Below, piece after piece: positions 16,542 to 24,612 of a stretch of DNA of 64,000 nt (its first letter is position 1; every line of letters starts with the position of its first letter). Both the position numbers and the translations under genes were made by a program. The stretch lies in the NCBI RefSeq assembly GCF_003287355.1, contig NZ_QMIM01000018.1:36624-100623 (forward strand), written 5' to 3'. The notes under the pieces were generated by a model. That model saw only the letters and a program-made list of their open reading frames with translations. It was not told the DNA's origin and made no database searches. This DNA is from Halorubrum sp. 48-1-W (GTDB lineage: Archaea > Halobacteriota > Halobacteria > Halobacteriales > Haloferacaceae).

Positions 16542-17257
16542 TGCCCCACCAGTGTATCGAGTGCGGTCGGACGTTCCCCGACGGCTCGAAGGAGATGCTC
16601 TCCGGCTGTCCCGACTGTGGAGGTAACAAGTTCCAGTTCAAACCCCGGGGGACGGCGGAACCGGAGCCGGACGCCGAACCCTCCGCCGATCCCGCTCAAC
16701 CCGCTTCGTCCGCCGGTTCCGAGCCGACGGCCGGCTCCGAACCGCCCCCCGATTTCGACTCGAGATCGGGACCCGAGACCTCGTCGCCCGGCCCGGCCGA
16801 GTCGCCCGATCCGACCGGCGGTTCGGATCCGGCCGATCGAGGCCCCGAAGCAGCGGAGTCGTCGGACGCGGCGGAGCCGGACACGACTGACCCCGTCGAC
16901 GGCGACGCCGAACGAATCGACGACGGGGAGTCGGAGGACTCCGCACAGGCGAGCGCCCGATCCGACGTCGTCAGTCCCGACGAACTCGACCGCGCGGCTC
17001 GGGAGGCCGGTACCTCGGAGACCGGCACCTCGGAGGCCGCGTCGGAGTCGACGGAACCGCCGGCGTCACAGCCGGGCGTCGACGAGCTCCGGGACGAGCT
17101 CAACGAACAGTTCGAGAGCATCCGGATCGTGAGCCCGGGGCAGTACGAACTCAACCTGATGGAGCTGTACGACCGCCAGGAGTACATCATCTCGCTTCAG
17201 GAGGACGGCCGATACGTCATCGAGATGCCGGACGCCTGGGGCGTCACGGACGAATAG
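16541..17257 (+). CDS. oapC: Zinc-ribbon protein OapC
   Basis: 238 residues. The N-terminus has a four-cysteine zinc ribbon: HQCIECGRTFPDG and SGCPDCGGNKFQF. A long disordered linker rich in Pro, Glu, Ser and Asp (about 45-170) leads to a conserved C-terminal block (about 185-238) with SIRIVSPGQYELNLMELYDRQEYIISLQEDG-type sequence ending in DAWGVTDE. This build is typical of the third member of the oap trio. It may link the GTPase to a nucleic acid or protein partner. The linker carries short TSETGTSEA repeats. Confidence 0.85.
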   Translation: MPHQCIECGRTFPDGSKEMLSGCPDCGGNKFQFKPRGTAEPEPDAEPSADPAQPASSAGSEPTAGSEPPPDFDSRSGPETSSPGPAESPDPTGGSDPADRGPEAAESSDAAEPDTTDPVDGDAERIDDGESEDSAQASARSDVVSPDELDRAAREAGTSETGTSEAASESTEPPASQPGVDELRDELNEQFESIRIVSPGQYELNLMELYDRQEYIISLQEDGRYVIEMPDAWGVTDE

Positions 17258-17383
17258 AGCGAGGCGGTCGTCGTCCCGGACGGATGACCGGGTCCGCCGT
17301 CATCCGTGTTTCGACCCTCCGGCCTCTCCATTCGCTTTCGTTGCCGTCGAAAAGACGTATTCGAGATCGATCTCGTCAGTTAC

Positions 17384-17401
17384 CCACGAGTAAAGTCGTG
17401 G
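17384..17401. repeat. Short palindrome resembling an IS200/IS605-type end
   Basis: ccacga-gtaaag-tcgtgg forms a 6-bp stem. The reverse strand reads ccacgactttactcgtgg, close to the ccacggctttagccgtgg hairpin that I associate with the ends of TnpB-bearing elements. A second palindrome, cgagatcgatctcg, lies at 17362-17375. No transposase frame is present, so at most this is a remnant. The stretch 17258-17535 otherwise holds no gene that I can see. Confidence 0.35.
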
Positions 17402-17495
17402 CCTTCTGCCCTCGCAATTAATGTGAAACAGCCGATCGATAGCGGTTTGATATTGAGCGAAGTTAGCTGATCACGTAGAACAACTAATAGGAAAT

Positions 17496-17511
17496 CATTT
17501 ATATTATATGG
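17496..17511 (+). promoter_or_regulatory. TATA box before the small AT-rich frame
   Basis: catttatattatatgg is the most AT-rich run in this stretch and lies 25-40 nt before the ATG at 17536. Confidence 0.5.
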
Positions 17512-17535
17512 CTATTGTTCTGAATTACACCACCC

Positions 17536-17697
17536 ATGACAGAATTGTGCGAAGGGTGCGAAGACCATCTATATGCGGCGTTACGAAGCGACGATCTCGC
17601 CGAAAAGAACTATCATATCCGGCAGGTCTTCCAGGCCACGACTACGGATGTGCCTGACGATCTCGACATCGAGTTGAGATCACTCGACTCCGATTGA
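17536..17697 (+). CDS. Small hypothetical protein, 53 residues, single CxxC
   Basis: ATG to TGA frame with the N-terminus MTELCEGCEDHLYAALRSDD and a C-terminal acidic half. It has one CxxC at residues 5-8, so any metal site would need a dimer or partner. Base composition is clearly lower in G+C than its neighbours, and codons such as ata, tta and gaa are used freely, unlike the surrounding genes. A good TATA box stands just upstream. The island 17340-17780 may therefore have been acquired. The 298 bp that follow, up to the aspartate kinase, hold nothing else that I recognise. I do not recognise a family, and it could be a remnant. Confidence 0.5.
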   Translation: MTELCEGCEDHLYAALRSDDLAEKNYHIRQVFQATTTDVPDDLDIELRSLDSD

Positions 17698-17995
17698 GGA
17701 CGCCGTGTAGGGGTGTTTGTACCGTCTCGATACGAGATGTCTTCCCTGTACTGACCGGATCCGATTCGAAACGTCTCCCGAGAGAGGACCGGCCGTCGTC
17801 GATCGACGACGTGGGGGCACGCCTCGTCGAAGTGGACACAGTTATCCGGTCCCCTCCGTTACGGGGTCGCATGTTTAGTGACACCCACGCGGTTCCGTGG
17901 CCCCGACCGGGGGACGTCGCGGGCGCTCCGCGCGTTCGACGACGATCGTCGGCAGACGACGAGACCGAAGGTACCGACCGTCTCGGAGGACACGT

Positions 17996-19177
17996 ATGCG
18001 CGTAGTCGCGAAGTTCGGCGGGACGAGCCTCGGGAGCGGCGACCGGATCGACCGCGCCGCCGACTCGGTCGCCAACGCGGTGGAGGCCGGCCACGAGATC
18101 GCGGTCGTCGCGAGCGCGATGGGGTCGACCACCGACGACCTCCTCGACGACATCACCTTCGAGACGAACGACGCGGACCGCGCGGAGATCGTCTCGATGG
18201 GCGAACGGACCAGCGTCAGAATGCTGAAGGCCGCCCTCTCGGTCCGCGGCATCGAGGCGGTCTTCCTCGAACCCGGCCACCCCGACTGGCCGGTCATCAC
18301 GAACGAGCTCGGCGAGGTCGACGTCGAGGAGACGCGCCGGCGCGCGGAAGTGCTCGCAGCCCGGCTCGACGGCGTCGTCCCGATACTCACCGGCTTCCTC
18401 GCGGAGGACCACGACGGAAACGTCACCACGCTCGGCCGCGGCGGATCGGACACGACGGCGGTCATGCTCGGCAACTACATGGACGCCGACGAGGTCGTCA
18501 TCGTCACCGACGTCGAGGGCGTGATGACCGGCGACCCGCGGGTCGTCGAGGGCGCGCGAAACGTCGGCCGGATCACCGTCGACGAGCTGCGGAACCTCTC
18601 GTTCCGCGGGGCCGAGGTCGTCGCCCCGTCCGCGCTGTCGTACAAGAGCGAGGAGCTCGCGGTCCGCGTCGTCCACTACCAGCACGGCGACCTCCTCAGG
18701 GGCGGGACGCGGATCGAGGGGCAGTTCGAGAACCTCATCGACATGCGCGAGACGCCGCTCGCGTGTCTCACGGTCGCTGGGCGCGCGATCCGGAACCGTC
18801 CCGGGATCCTCGCGGACCTCTCCGACGGCCTCCAGCGCGAGGAGATCAACATCGACGCGGTCGCCTCCGGAATGGACTCGGTCACCTTCTACGTCGACGT
18901 CGACGTGGCCGAGCGCGCGGAGGCGGTGTTGCACGAGACGGTCGTCGCCGACGAGACGCTCTCGTCCGTGACCGTCGACGACCCGATCGCGGTCATCCGC
19001 GTGACCGGCGGCGAGTTGCCCAACCAACCGGGCGTCATTCAGGAGATCATCGGGCCGCTGTCCGAGGAGGCCATAAACATCATCGACCTGATCACGAGCG
19101 CGACGTCCGTCGCGGTGTTCGTCGACTGGGACGACCGCGAGGCGGCGCTGAAGATCGTCCAGTCCTGTTTCGACTGA
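17996..19177 (+). CDS. lysC: Aspartate kinase
   Basis: 393 residues. It phosphorylates aspartate, the first step toward threonine, methionine and lysine. VVAKFGGTSLGSG is the N-terminal kinase signature. VTTLGRGGSDTTAVMLG and VTDVEGVMTGDPR complete the amino-acid kinase domain (about 1-240). Two ACT domains follow: AIRNRPGILADLSDGLQREEINID at about 262 and ELPNQPGVIQEIIGPLSEEAINI at about 340, where end-product inhibitors bind. Threonine synthase lies convergent next to it, and homoserine dehydrogenase about 21 kb downstream in this window. The ATG at 17996 begins the conserved MRVVAKFGGTS sequence. Confidence 0.95.
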   Translation: MRVVAKFGGTSLGSGDRIDRAADSVANAVEAGHEIAVVASAMGSTTDDLLDDITFETNDADRAEIVSMGERTSVRMLKAALSVRGIEAVFLEPGHPDWPVITNELGEVDVEETRRRAEVLAARLDGVVPILTGFLAEDHDGNVTTLGRGGSDTTAVMLGNYMDADEVVIVTDVEGVMTGDPRVVEGARNVGRITVDELRNLSFRGAEVVAPSALSYKSEELAVRVVHYQHGDLLRGGTRIEGQFENLIDMRETPLACLTVAGRAIRNRPGILADLSDGLQREEINIDAVASGMDSVTFYVDVDVAERAEAVLHETVVADETLSSVTVDDPIAVIRVTGGELPNQPGVIQEIIGPLSEEAINIIDLITSATSVAVFVDWDDREAALKIVQSCFD

Positions 19178-19223
19178 GCTGGGGGAATCGACCGTTTCGC
19201 GACCGTCCGTCGGATCGACCCGG

Positions 19224-20507
19224 TCACCCGTCGAGGTGCTCGACGACCGCGTCGACGTCGTTGGGGACGGGTTCGGGGTCGCCGCCGGCCTCGTAGGCTG
19301 CGTCGGGGTCCTTCAGCATGTGGCCGGTCGTGAGACAGACCACCCTCTCGTCGTCATCGACGACGCCCTCGCGGCGGAGCTTCTTCAGCCCGGCGAGACT
19401 CGCCGCGGAGGCGGGTTCGACCCCGACGCCCTCCCCTGCGAGGTGCCGCTGTGCGGCGGTGATCTCCACGTCGCTGACGGCGACGGCGGTGCCACCCGTG
19501 TTGCGGATCCCGGGGAGCGCCTTCGGCGCGTTGACCGGGTTGCCGATGCGGATCGCGGTCGCGATCGTCTCGACCTCCTCCCATCGCCGGATCTCGTCTC
19601 TGCCCTCCTCTACCGCCTCGACCATCGGGGCGGCTCCCTCCGCCTGGACGCCCGTCAGCTTCGGCACGTCCTCGACGGAGAGCGCGCCGGACTGGACCAG
19701 TTCGCGGAACCCCTTGTACAGGGCCGAAGTGTTGCCCGCGTTGCCGACGGGGAGGACGATCCGGTCGGGGAACGTCCCGTAGTCGGCGTGGAACTCCTCC
19801 AAGATCTCGAAGCCGATCGTCTTCTGGCCCTCCAGGCGGAACGGGTTGAGCGAGTTGAGGAGATACACCTTGCCGCGGGCGGCGAGTTCCTGAACGATGT
19901 CGAGACAGGCGTCGAAGTTCCCGTCGACTTCGAGGATCCGCGCGCCGTGAAGGCTCGCCTGCGCGACCTTGCCGGCAGCGACCTTCCCCTGCGGGAGGAG
20001 CACGAGCGTCGGCATGTCGGCGCGGCCCCCGTAGGCTGCGAGCGCGGCCGACGTGTTGCCGGTGGACGCGCAGGCGAGCGCGCCGACGCCGAGTTCCCGT
20101 GCGACCCGGACGCCGACGGTCATCCCGCGGTCCTTGAACGAGCCGGTAGGGTTCATCCCCTCGTGTTTGATCCGGAGCGCGTCGACGCCGACCGCCTCTT
20201 CGATGCGGGGAACGCGGTGGAGCGGGGTGCCGCCCTCGGGGAGCGTCACGCCGAGGTCGAAGGGGAGTCCCTCCCGGTAGCGCCACACTCCGCGGTCGGG
20301 GCCGTCGGAGTCCGCGCCCGCGCCGAACTCCTCGAACGTCGGCGGGTCGGCGTAGCGGACCTCGAGTAAGCCGTCACACTCGTCACAGGTGTACCGGACG
20401 TCTTCGAACGGGGCGAACGTCTCCCCACAGGCGATACAGGCGAGCCAGGTCCCGTCGTCCGCACAGTCGGGCGCGTCGGGGGTCGCGGCGTCGATAGCGA
20501 GGCTCAT
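19224..20507 (-). CDS. thrC: Threonine synthase
   Basis: 427 residues. It converts O-phosphohomoserine to threonine with PLP. An N-terminal zinc ribbon (about 24-45, LACIACGETF and YTCDECDGLL) precedes the PLP fold. The Schiff-base lysine is in NPTGSFKDRGM. STGNTSAALAAYGG is the next conserved loop and PVGNAGNTSALYKG the phosphate-binding glycine loop. The N-terminal ribbon and length match archaeal ThrC. It is convergent with lysC. Upstream on the same strand lies a small zinc-ribbon gene. Confidence 0.95.
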   Translation of the reverse strand: MSLAIDAATPDAPDCADDGTWLACIACGETFAPFEDVRYTCDECDGLLEVRYADPPTFEEFGAGADSDGPDRGVWRYREGLPFDLGVTLPEGGTPLHRVPRIEEAVGVDALRIKHEGMNPTGSFKDRGMTVGVRVARELGVGALACASTGNTSAALAAYGGRADMPTLVLLPQGKVAAGKVAQASLHGARILEVDGNFDACLDIVQELAARGKVYLLNSLNPFRLEGQKTIGFEILEEFHADYGTFPDRIVLPVGNAGNTSALYKGFRELVQSGALSVEDVPKLTGVQAEGAAPMVEAVEEGRDEIRRWEEVETIATAIRIGNPVNAPKALPGIRNTGGTAVAVSDVEITAAQRHLAGEGVGVEPASAASLAGLKKLRREGVVDDDERVVCLTTGHMLKDPDAAYEAGGDPEPVPNDVDAVVEHLDG

Positions 20508-20559
20508 TGACTCACCGTCGGTCCCGCCGTGGCTTAAACCGGCCGATAGACCCCCGCGA

Positions 20560-20778
20560 TCAGTCGACGATGATCTCCGAGTCGGAGCCGTCCGTCGGCT
20601 CCGCCCCGCCGCCCATCTCCGTCTGGTAGCGTTCGATCCACTCGGCGAAACACTCGGGGCAGAGCCGCTGGGTGTCGATGTTCGCCCGGTCGACGCTGAG
20701 TCGAACCGTCCGGGCGAGCGCGTCCGTCGTCGGCTCCCCGCAGGCGTCACAGGGGTCGGTCGTCGTCGCGTCGCTCAT
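20560..20778 (-). CDS. Small zinc-ribbon protein
   Basis: 72 residues with two CxxC pairs, DPCDACGEP at about 9-13 and QRLCPECFAEW at about 40-43, spaced as in a treble-clef or rubredoxin-like knuckle. The C-terminus is acidic and disordered. Haloarchaea encode many such small proteins, and most are uncharacterised. It may share a promoter region with thrC, which starts 53 nt downstream. Confidence 0.7.
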   Translation of the reverse strand: MSDATTTDPCDACGEPTTDALARTVRLSVDRANIDTQRLCPECFAEWIERYQTEMGGGAEPTDGSDSEIIVD

Positions 20779-20840
20779 ACGGATCGCTCGCGGCGCGCTC
20801 CCTTAAAAACCCGTCACGGCGGGGACCGCTCGCGTCGCGT

Positions 20841-20886
20841 CGACTCACGTCGTCCGGCCACTCGCTAGCCGACTCACGTCGTCCGG
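20841..20886. repeat. 17-bp direct repeat across the upp stop codon
   Basis: cgactcacgtcgtccgg occurs at 20841-20857 and 20870-20886, a 29-bp period with 12 bp between. The gene-proximal copy holds the last codons and the TGA of upp. Confidence 0.9.
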
Positions 20887-21551
20887 AAGGCGCGGTCGCC
20901 GGCGTCGCCGAGCCCGGGAACGATGAAGCCGTCGTCGTCGAGGTGGTCGTCGATGGCGACCGTCAGCAGGTCCGCCTCGGGGAACGTCTCGCCGACCCGG
21001 AGCAGTCCGTCGGGCGCGGAGACCGCGGAGAGCACGAAGAGGTCCTCGAAGCCGTCGGCCTCCGCGAGGACGTGCTCGAGGACGGCACACATCGTCGATC
21101 CGGTCGCGAGCATCGGGTCGGCGACGATCACCGTGTCGGCCGGCCGGATATCGGGCAGCTTCACGTAGTCGATCGTGATCGGGAACTCGCCGTCCTCGTT
21201 CATGCCGGCCTCCTCGTCGCGTCCGGCGGAGATGACCCCCTGTTTCGCCCGCGGGAACGCCTTCAACAGCCCCTCGACGAACGGGGTCGCCGCCCGGAGC
21301 ACGTTGAGTATCACCACGTCGTCGAGCCCCTTCACGCGCTCGCCCGTGGTCTCCGCGAGCGGCGTCCGGACGGGCACGTACTCCGTCCCCATCGCCCCGT
21401 CGATGACCTCGTAGCCGCAGATCCGGCCGAGTTTCACCAGCCCCTTCCGGAAGGCGACCTGCTCGGTCTCGACGTCCCGGAGCCGCGAGAGGGTGTCCTT
21501 CGCCAGCGCGTGGGTGATGAGGTACGCGTTGTCGCGGTCCTCGATGGTCAT
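20874..21551 (-). CDS. upp: Uracil phosphoribosyltransferase
   Basis: 225 residues. It salvages uracil with PRPP to form UMP. The PRPP-binding loop [14 protein letters not shown] and the uracil-binding C-terminus [15 protein letters not shown] are both intact, and the length is normal for archaeal Upp. It stands alone on the minus strand. The short repeat at its 3' end leaves the protein unchanged. Confidence 0.95.
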   Translation of the reverse strand: MTIEDRDNAYLITHALAKDTLSRLRDVETEQVAFRKGLVKLGRICGYEVIDGAMGTEYVPVRTPLAETTGERVKGLDDVVILNVLRAATPFVEGLLKAFPRAKQGVISAGRDEEAGMNEDGEFPITIDYVKLPDIRPADTVIVADPMLATGSTMCAVLEHVLAEADGFEDLFVLSAVSAPDGLLRVGETFPEADLLTVAIDDHLDDDGFIVPGLGDAGDRAFRTT

Positions 21552-21607
21552 TACCCGGTGGATCGTGGCGTTCGTTCTAAAGCGTTGTCACACACGCGGG
21601 AGACGCG

Positions 21608-21653
21608 TCACCGGAGGACGACGACGTACGTCACCGGAGGACGACGACGTACG
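21608..21653. repeat. 23-bp perfect tandem duplication at a stop codon
   Basis: tcaccggaggacgacgacgt plus acg is repeated head to tail (21608-21630 and 21631-21653). The proximal copy encodes the C-terminal VVVLR and stop of the adjacent minus-strand membrane protein. Confidence 0.95.
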
Positions 21654-21846
21654 TCAGCGCGAAGATCGCGAGCGCGACACCCGCGACCGTGGTCAGTCCG
21701 TACTCCATCACGCCGAGGAGATCGAGCCCCCAGACGACCGTCCAGCCCAGCCACAGCGACAGGAGGGCGTTCATCGCGAGCACCACCCGCGGGTCGCCGC
21801 CCGACTCGTCGAGGCCGTCGGAGAGTCCCTTGCGCTCCTCGCCCAT
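21631..21846 (-). CDS. Small two-helix membrane protein
   Basis: 71 residues starting at the ATG at 21846 (MGEERKGLSDGLDESGGD). An upstream in-frame ATG would add 17 residues but sits on the divergent gene's promoter. Two membrane helices follow: AMNALLSLWLGWTVVWGLDLLG and GLTTVAGVALAIFALTYVVV. Similar short proteins are common and uncharacterised in haloarchaea. It is divergent from the next gene. Confidence 0.65.
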   Translation of the reverse strand: MGEERKGLSDGLDESGGDPRVVLAMNALLSLWLGWTVVWGLDLLGVMEYGLTTVAGVALAIFALTYVVVLR

Positions 21847-21905
21847 GCGTACCTCCGCGGGAGTCCGGCACTTAGCTCTTTGTTCGTAGCGGATCAAGGA
21901 CGGGT

Positions 21906-22226
21906 ATGGCCCGCTTCCCGCGGAACCGACGAGACGAGCCGGTGGATCCGGTGCCGTTCCTCGTGAGCGTCGGCCTCGCGTTCATGCTCGCGTTCTCGAT
22001 CGGCCCGATCTACGGGCTCGCCTACGGGTTCCCGCTGTCGACGTCGCTTTCGGCGTCGACGGTCGCGTTCGCCGGCCTCGCGGCTGTTGCGTACGCGCAA
22101 CTCGTCAGGAGCGCACCCGCCGTCGACGCCGGCCCGCTCCCGGTCGGACCGCGCTTCGAGCGCCTGCTGTACGCCGCGCTCGGGTTCGCCGTGGTCCTCA
22201 CAGCACTGACGGTTCCGTTGCTTTAA
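21906..22226 (+). CDS. Small membrane protein, three helices
   Basis: 106 residues. A basic N-terminus (MARFPRNRRDE) suggests the cytoplasm-in rule. Three hydrophobic stretches follow: PFLVSVGLAFMLAFSIGPIY, LSASTVAFAGLAAVAYAQLV and LLYAALGFAVVLTALTVPLL. I recognise no family. It is divergent from the two-helix protein with a 59-bp gap. Confidence 0.6.
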   Translation: MARFPRNRRDEPVDPVPFLVSVGLAFMLAFSIGPIYGLAYGFPLSTSLSASTVAFAGLAAVAYAQLVRSAPAVDAGPLPVGPRFERLLYAALGFAVVLTALTVPLL

Positions 22227-22330
22227 GACGATCGCGGTCCGTCGGCGACTCGGTCGCCGTGGCGACCGGCTGTGTGCGACGTTCACACACCACCCACACG
22301 ATGAGGGGGATCGAGACCCGACCGCCGGGC

Positions 22331-22570
22331 ATGGGGATCTTCGACACGGTCACGGAGGCGTTCGCGTCCTCGGCACAGCGCGCGCCCGGTGAGGGCAGCG
22401 AGGGCGACTCCGCGGGAGCGTACTGGTGTGACGACTGTGCGACGCGGGTCCGCGACGTCGACGTCGACGACGAGGGGCTCGACCGCGACGCGGACGGGAC
22501 CCCGCTCTGTCCCGACTGCGGGGAGACGATGCGGTTCGAGCGCGCGAGCAGTACCGGCTGTGCCTGTTGA
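22331..22570 (+). CDS. Small zinc-ribbon protein with Cys-rich tail
   Basis: 79 residues. GAYWCDDCATRV and PLCPDCGETMRF give two CxxC knuckles separated by an acidic hairpin. The protein ends STGCAC, adding two more cysteines at the very C-terminus. A 33-residue N-terminal helix (MGIFDTVTEAFASSA) precedes the ribbon. The start is placed at the ATG at 22331. Function unknown. It is convergent with a CobW-type GTPase gene 50 bp away. Confidence 0.65.
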   Translation: MGIFDTVTEAFASSAQRAPGEGSEGDSAGAYWCDDCATRVRDVDVDDEGLDRDADGTPLCPDCGETMRFERASSTGCAC

Positions 22571-22621
22571 GGGGACACCGGAGGGGAACGACCGGGCCGC
22601 CCTTCGGTTCCGCGCGGGCGG

Positions 22622-23896
22622 CTACGGCTCCCGGAGGACGACCTCGTCGTCCGCCTCGTTCGGGAACGGATCCGGGCCGTCGAGAGCCTCGCCCGCCTCG
22701 ATCCGGTCCCACTCCTCGTCGGTGACGAGCGCGTCGTCGAGGCGGTCGACGAGGCCCGCCTCGTCGACGTCGGTCCCGATGACGACGTACGCCGTCTCGC
22801 GGTCGCCGTGTTCGTCGTGCCAGTCGAGTTCCGGGCGGTTCGACCGGAGCATCTCGCGTTCGACCTTCGGCCTGCTCGCGATCCACGGGCCGGGCGCGGT
22901 CACCCGGATCGACGGCCCCGCCTGAGCCACCCGCTGTCGGAGTTCGTTTCCGGCGACCCACAGCGTCCCCTTCGAGCGGACGACCCCCTCGGGGAGGTCC
23001 CGCAGTGCTGCCGCGATCCGCGCCGGGTGGAACGGGCGACGCCGACGGTACGTGAACGAGGTGACACCGTACACCTCGTCGGGGTGGCGGTGGGCGTGGC
23101 CGTCCGGGTCGTCCCCGTCGCGGTGTTCGTCGTGGGCGTCCCCGTCGGCGCGGGAACCGTCGTGTGCCCCGCTCCCGTGACCGACGTCGTCGAGCGCGCG
23201 CTTCCACCCGGGGAGCCCGGCGATCTCGCCCTCGTCGAACAGGCCGACGCCGAGCAGTCGGCCGGGGTCGACCGCGGAGAACTCGGCGCGTATCGTCTCG
23301 GCGTCGGGCTGGAGCGCGGCCACGAGCTCCTCTGCGCGGTCGAGCTCCGCGTCGGTACACAGGTCCGCCTTGTTGAGGACGACGACGTTCGAGACCTCGA
23401 CCTGCTCGACGAGGAGGTCCGAAAGCGGGCGGCCCTCCGTGTCGGTGCCGCGGCGCTCGGGCTCGTCGACCCCGGAGAAGGAGTCGAGGAACAGTCGAGT
23501 GTCGAGCACCGTCACGAGCGCGTCCACGCGGTAGCGCGCGGCCGCCCGTGACTCGGTCGTGAACAGCCGGGCGACCGGGGCGGGCTCGGAGATCCCCGAG
23601 GACTCGACGACGAGGTGGTCGAAGGAGCGCTCGTTTGCGAGCCGCACCACGGCGGTCTCGAGGTCGTCCTGGAGCTCACAGCAGATACAGCCGTTCGACA
23701 GCTCCGTGACCCCCTCGTCGACGTCGAGTTCGGACCCCTCCGCGATCAGCTCCGCGTCGACGTTCACGTCGCCCATGTCGTTGACGAGCACCGCGATCTC
23801 GCGGCCGCCGGCGTTCGCCAGCAGGTGGTTCATCAGCGTCGTCTTTCCAGCCCCGAGGCTTCCCGACAGCACGGTCACCGGGATCCGGTCGCTCAT
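22622..23896 (-). CDS. CobW/COG0523 family GTPase (metal chaperone)
   Basis: 424 residues. TVLSGSLGAGKTTLMNHLL is the P-loop, LSNGCICCEL the CxCC metal motif that defines the family, VESSGISEP the G3-like region, and VVLNKADLC the NKxD motif. Residues about 265-310 form a His/Asp-rich stretch (HDEHRDGDDPDGHAHRHPDE), a likely zinc or other metal reservoir. The C-terminal CobW_C domain (FTYRRRRPFHPARIAAAL onward) is complete. These GTPases deliver metal ions to target enzymes. The His-rich loop favours zinc or nickel here, but no zinc operator or target gene is adjacent. The start is the ATG at 23896 that opens MSDRIPVTVLSG. Confidence 0.87.
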   Translation of the reverse strand: MSDRIPVTVLSGSLGAGKTTLMNHLLANAGGREIAVLVNDMGDVNVDAELIAEGSELDVDEGVTELSNGCICCELQDDLETAVVRLANERSFDHLVVESSGISEPAPVARLFTTESRAAARYRVDALVTVLDTRLFLDSFSGVDEPERRGTDTEGRPLSDLLVEQVEVSNVVVLNKADLCTDAELDRAEELVAALQPDAETIRAEFSAVDPGRLLGVGLFDEGEIAGLPGWKRALDDVGHGSGAHDGSRADGDAHDEHRDGDDPDGHAHRHPDEVYGVTSFTYRRRRPFHPARIAAALRDLPEGVVRSKGTLWVAGNELRQRVAQAGPSIRVTAPGPWIASRPKVEREMLRSNRPELDWHDEHGDRETAYVVIGTDVDEAGLVDRLDDALVTDEEWDRIEAGEALDGPDPFPNEADDEVVLREP

Positions 23897-24013
23897 GGGG
23901 ATGAGTCGATGCCGGGCACCCTTCAACTCCCCGGCAGCGGGGGTCCGTGGGCGATCCGGGCGAGGCCACCGAAAGCCGATACGTTGATACACCGCCCCCA
24001 CCGAACACCTGAC

Positions 24014-24211
24014 ATGAACAGTCTCGTTCCCATCACAGGGATCGCCGCGATCGTCGCGACGGTATTGATGGTGATCGCCATGTTGTATCTCGTCTGGCTC
24101 TCGACGGGCGACGGGACCCACGGCCCCAACCTGGACCCCGACCGCCCGGAGTTCGGCGACGGGGACGACGAGGAGAGCCAGCCCGAGGTCACCGACGGCA
24201 CGTCGGCCTGA
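24014..24211 (+). CDS. Single-helix small membrane protein
   Basis: 65 residues. One membrane helix (ITGIAAIVATVLMVIAMLYLVWL, about 7-29) is followed by a soluble acidic tail with PNLDPDRPEFGDGDDEE. The topology suggests a short N-terminal outside segment. I recognise no family. It is divergent from the CobW gene with a 117-bp gap. Confidence 0.6.
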   Translation: MNSLVPITGIAAIVATVLMVIAMLYLVWLSTGDGTHGPNLDPDRPEFGDGDDEESQPEVTDGTSA

Positions 24212-24315
24212 GACGACGCTTCCTTCCCGTTTCGTTCCCGCTCCGGTTCCCTTCCAACGTTCCGATTCCACCCGTCCGCGACAGGTTTACGGCGGTCGCC
24301 ACGCCATGAACGACG

Positions 24316-24612
24316 ATGACAGTCGCAGACCGGATCGCGGCGTTCCGTGCCGCCCTCGAGGAGTGGCTCCGCGGTCTCTACCACGGGATGATCACCCATC
24401 CGGCCTACGAGAAGATCGAAAAGGAGGCCGAGGACGCCGAGGACGCGTTCATGCTGGCGTGTTTCCCCGACGCGTTCGGGATCCCCTCGCCCGTCTCCTA
24501 CTACACCGCCGAGCTGTTGCCGTACCTCGAAGACGAGTTCGAGGCGTGGGAGCGCCGGCTGTGGGACCGTGAGAGCCTGATCGAACGCAAGGGCCAGCAG
24601 TACCACTTCTGA
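24316..24612 (+). CDS. Hypothetical protein coupled to the ArsA ATPase gene
   Basis: 98 residues, mostly helical and charged, with HPAYEKIEKEAEDAEDAFML and a C-terminal EDEFEAWERRLWDRESLIERKGQQYHF-like helix. There is no membrane segment, and a single cysteine sits in FMLACFPDAFGIPSP. Its TGA overlaps the next ATG by one base, so it is translated together with the ArsA/Get3-type ATPase and may work with it. I do not recognise a characterised family. Confidence 0.75.
   Translation: MTVADRIAAFRAALEEWLRGLYHGMITHPAYEKIEKEAEDAEDAFMLACFPDAFGIPSPVSYYTAELLPYLEDEFEAWERRLWDRESLIERKGQQYHF

Noticed and set aside
17258..17995. Replication origin beside oapABC
   Set aside because: No Orc1/Cdc6 gene and no long paired origin-recognition repeats could be found in the AT-rich stretch; only short palindromes.
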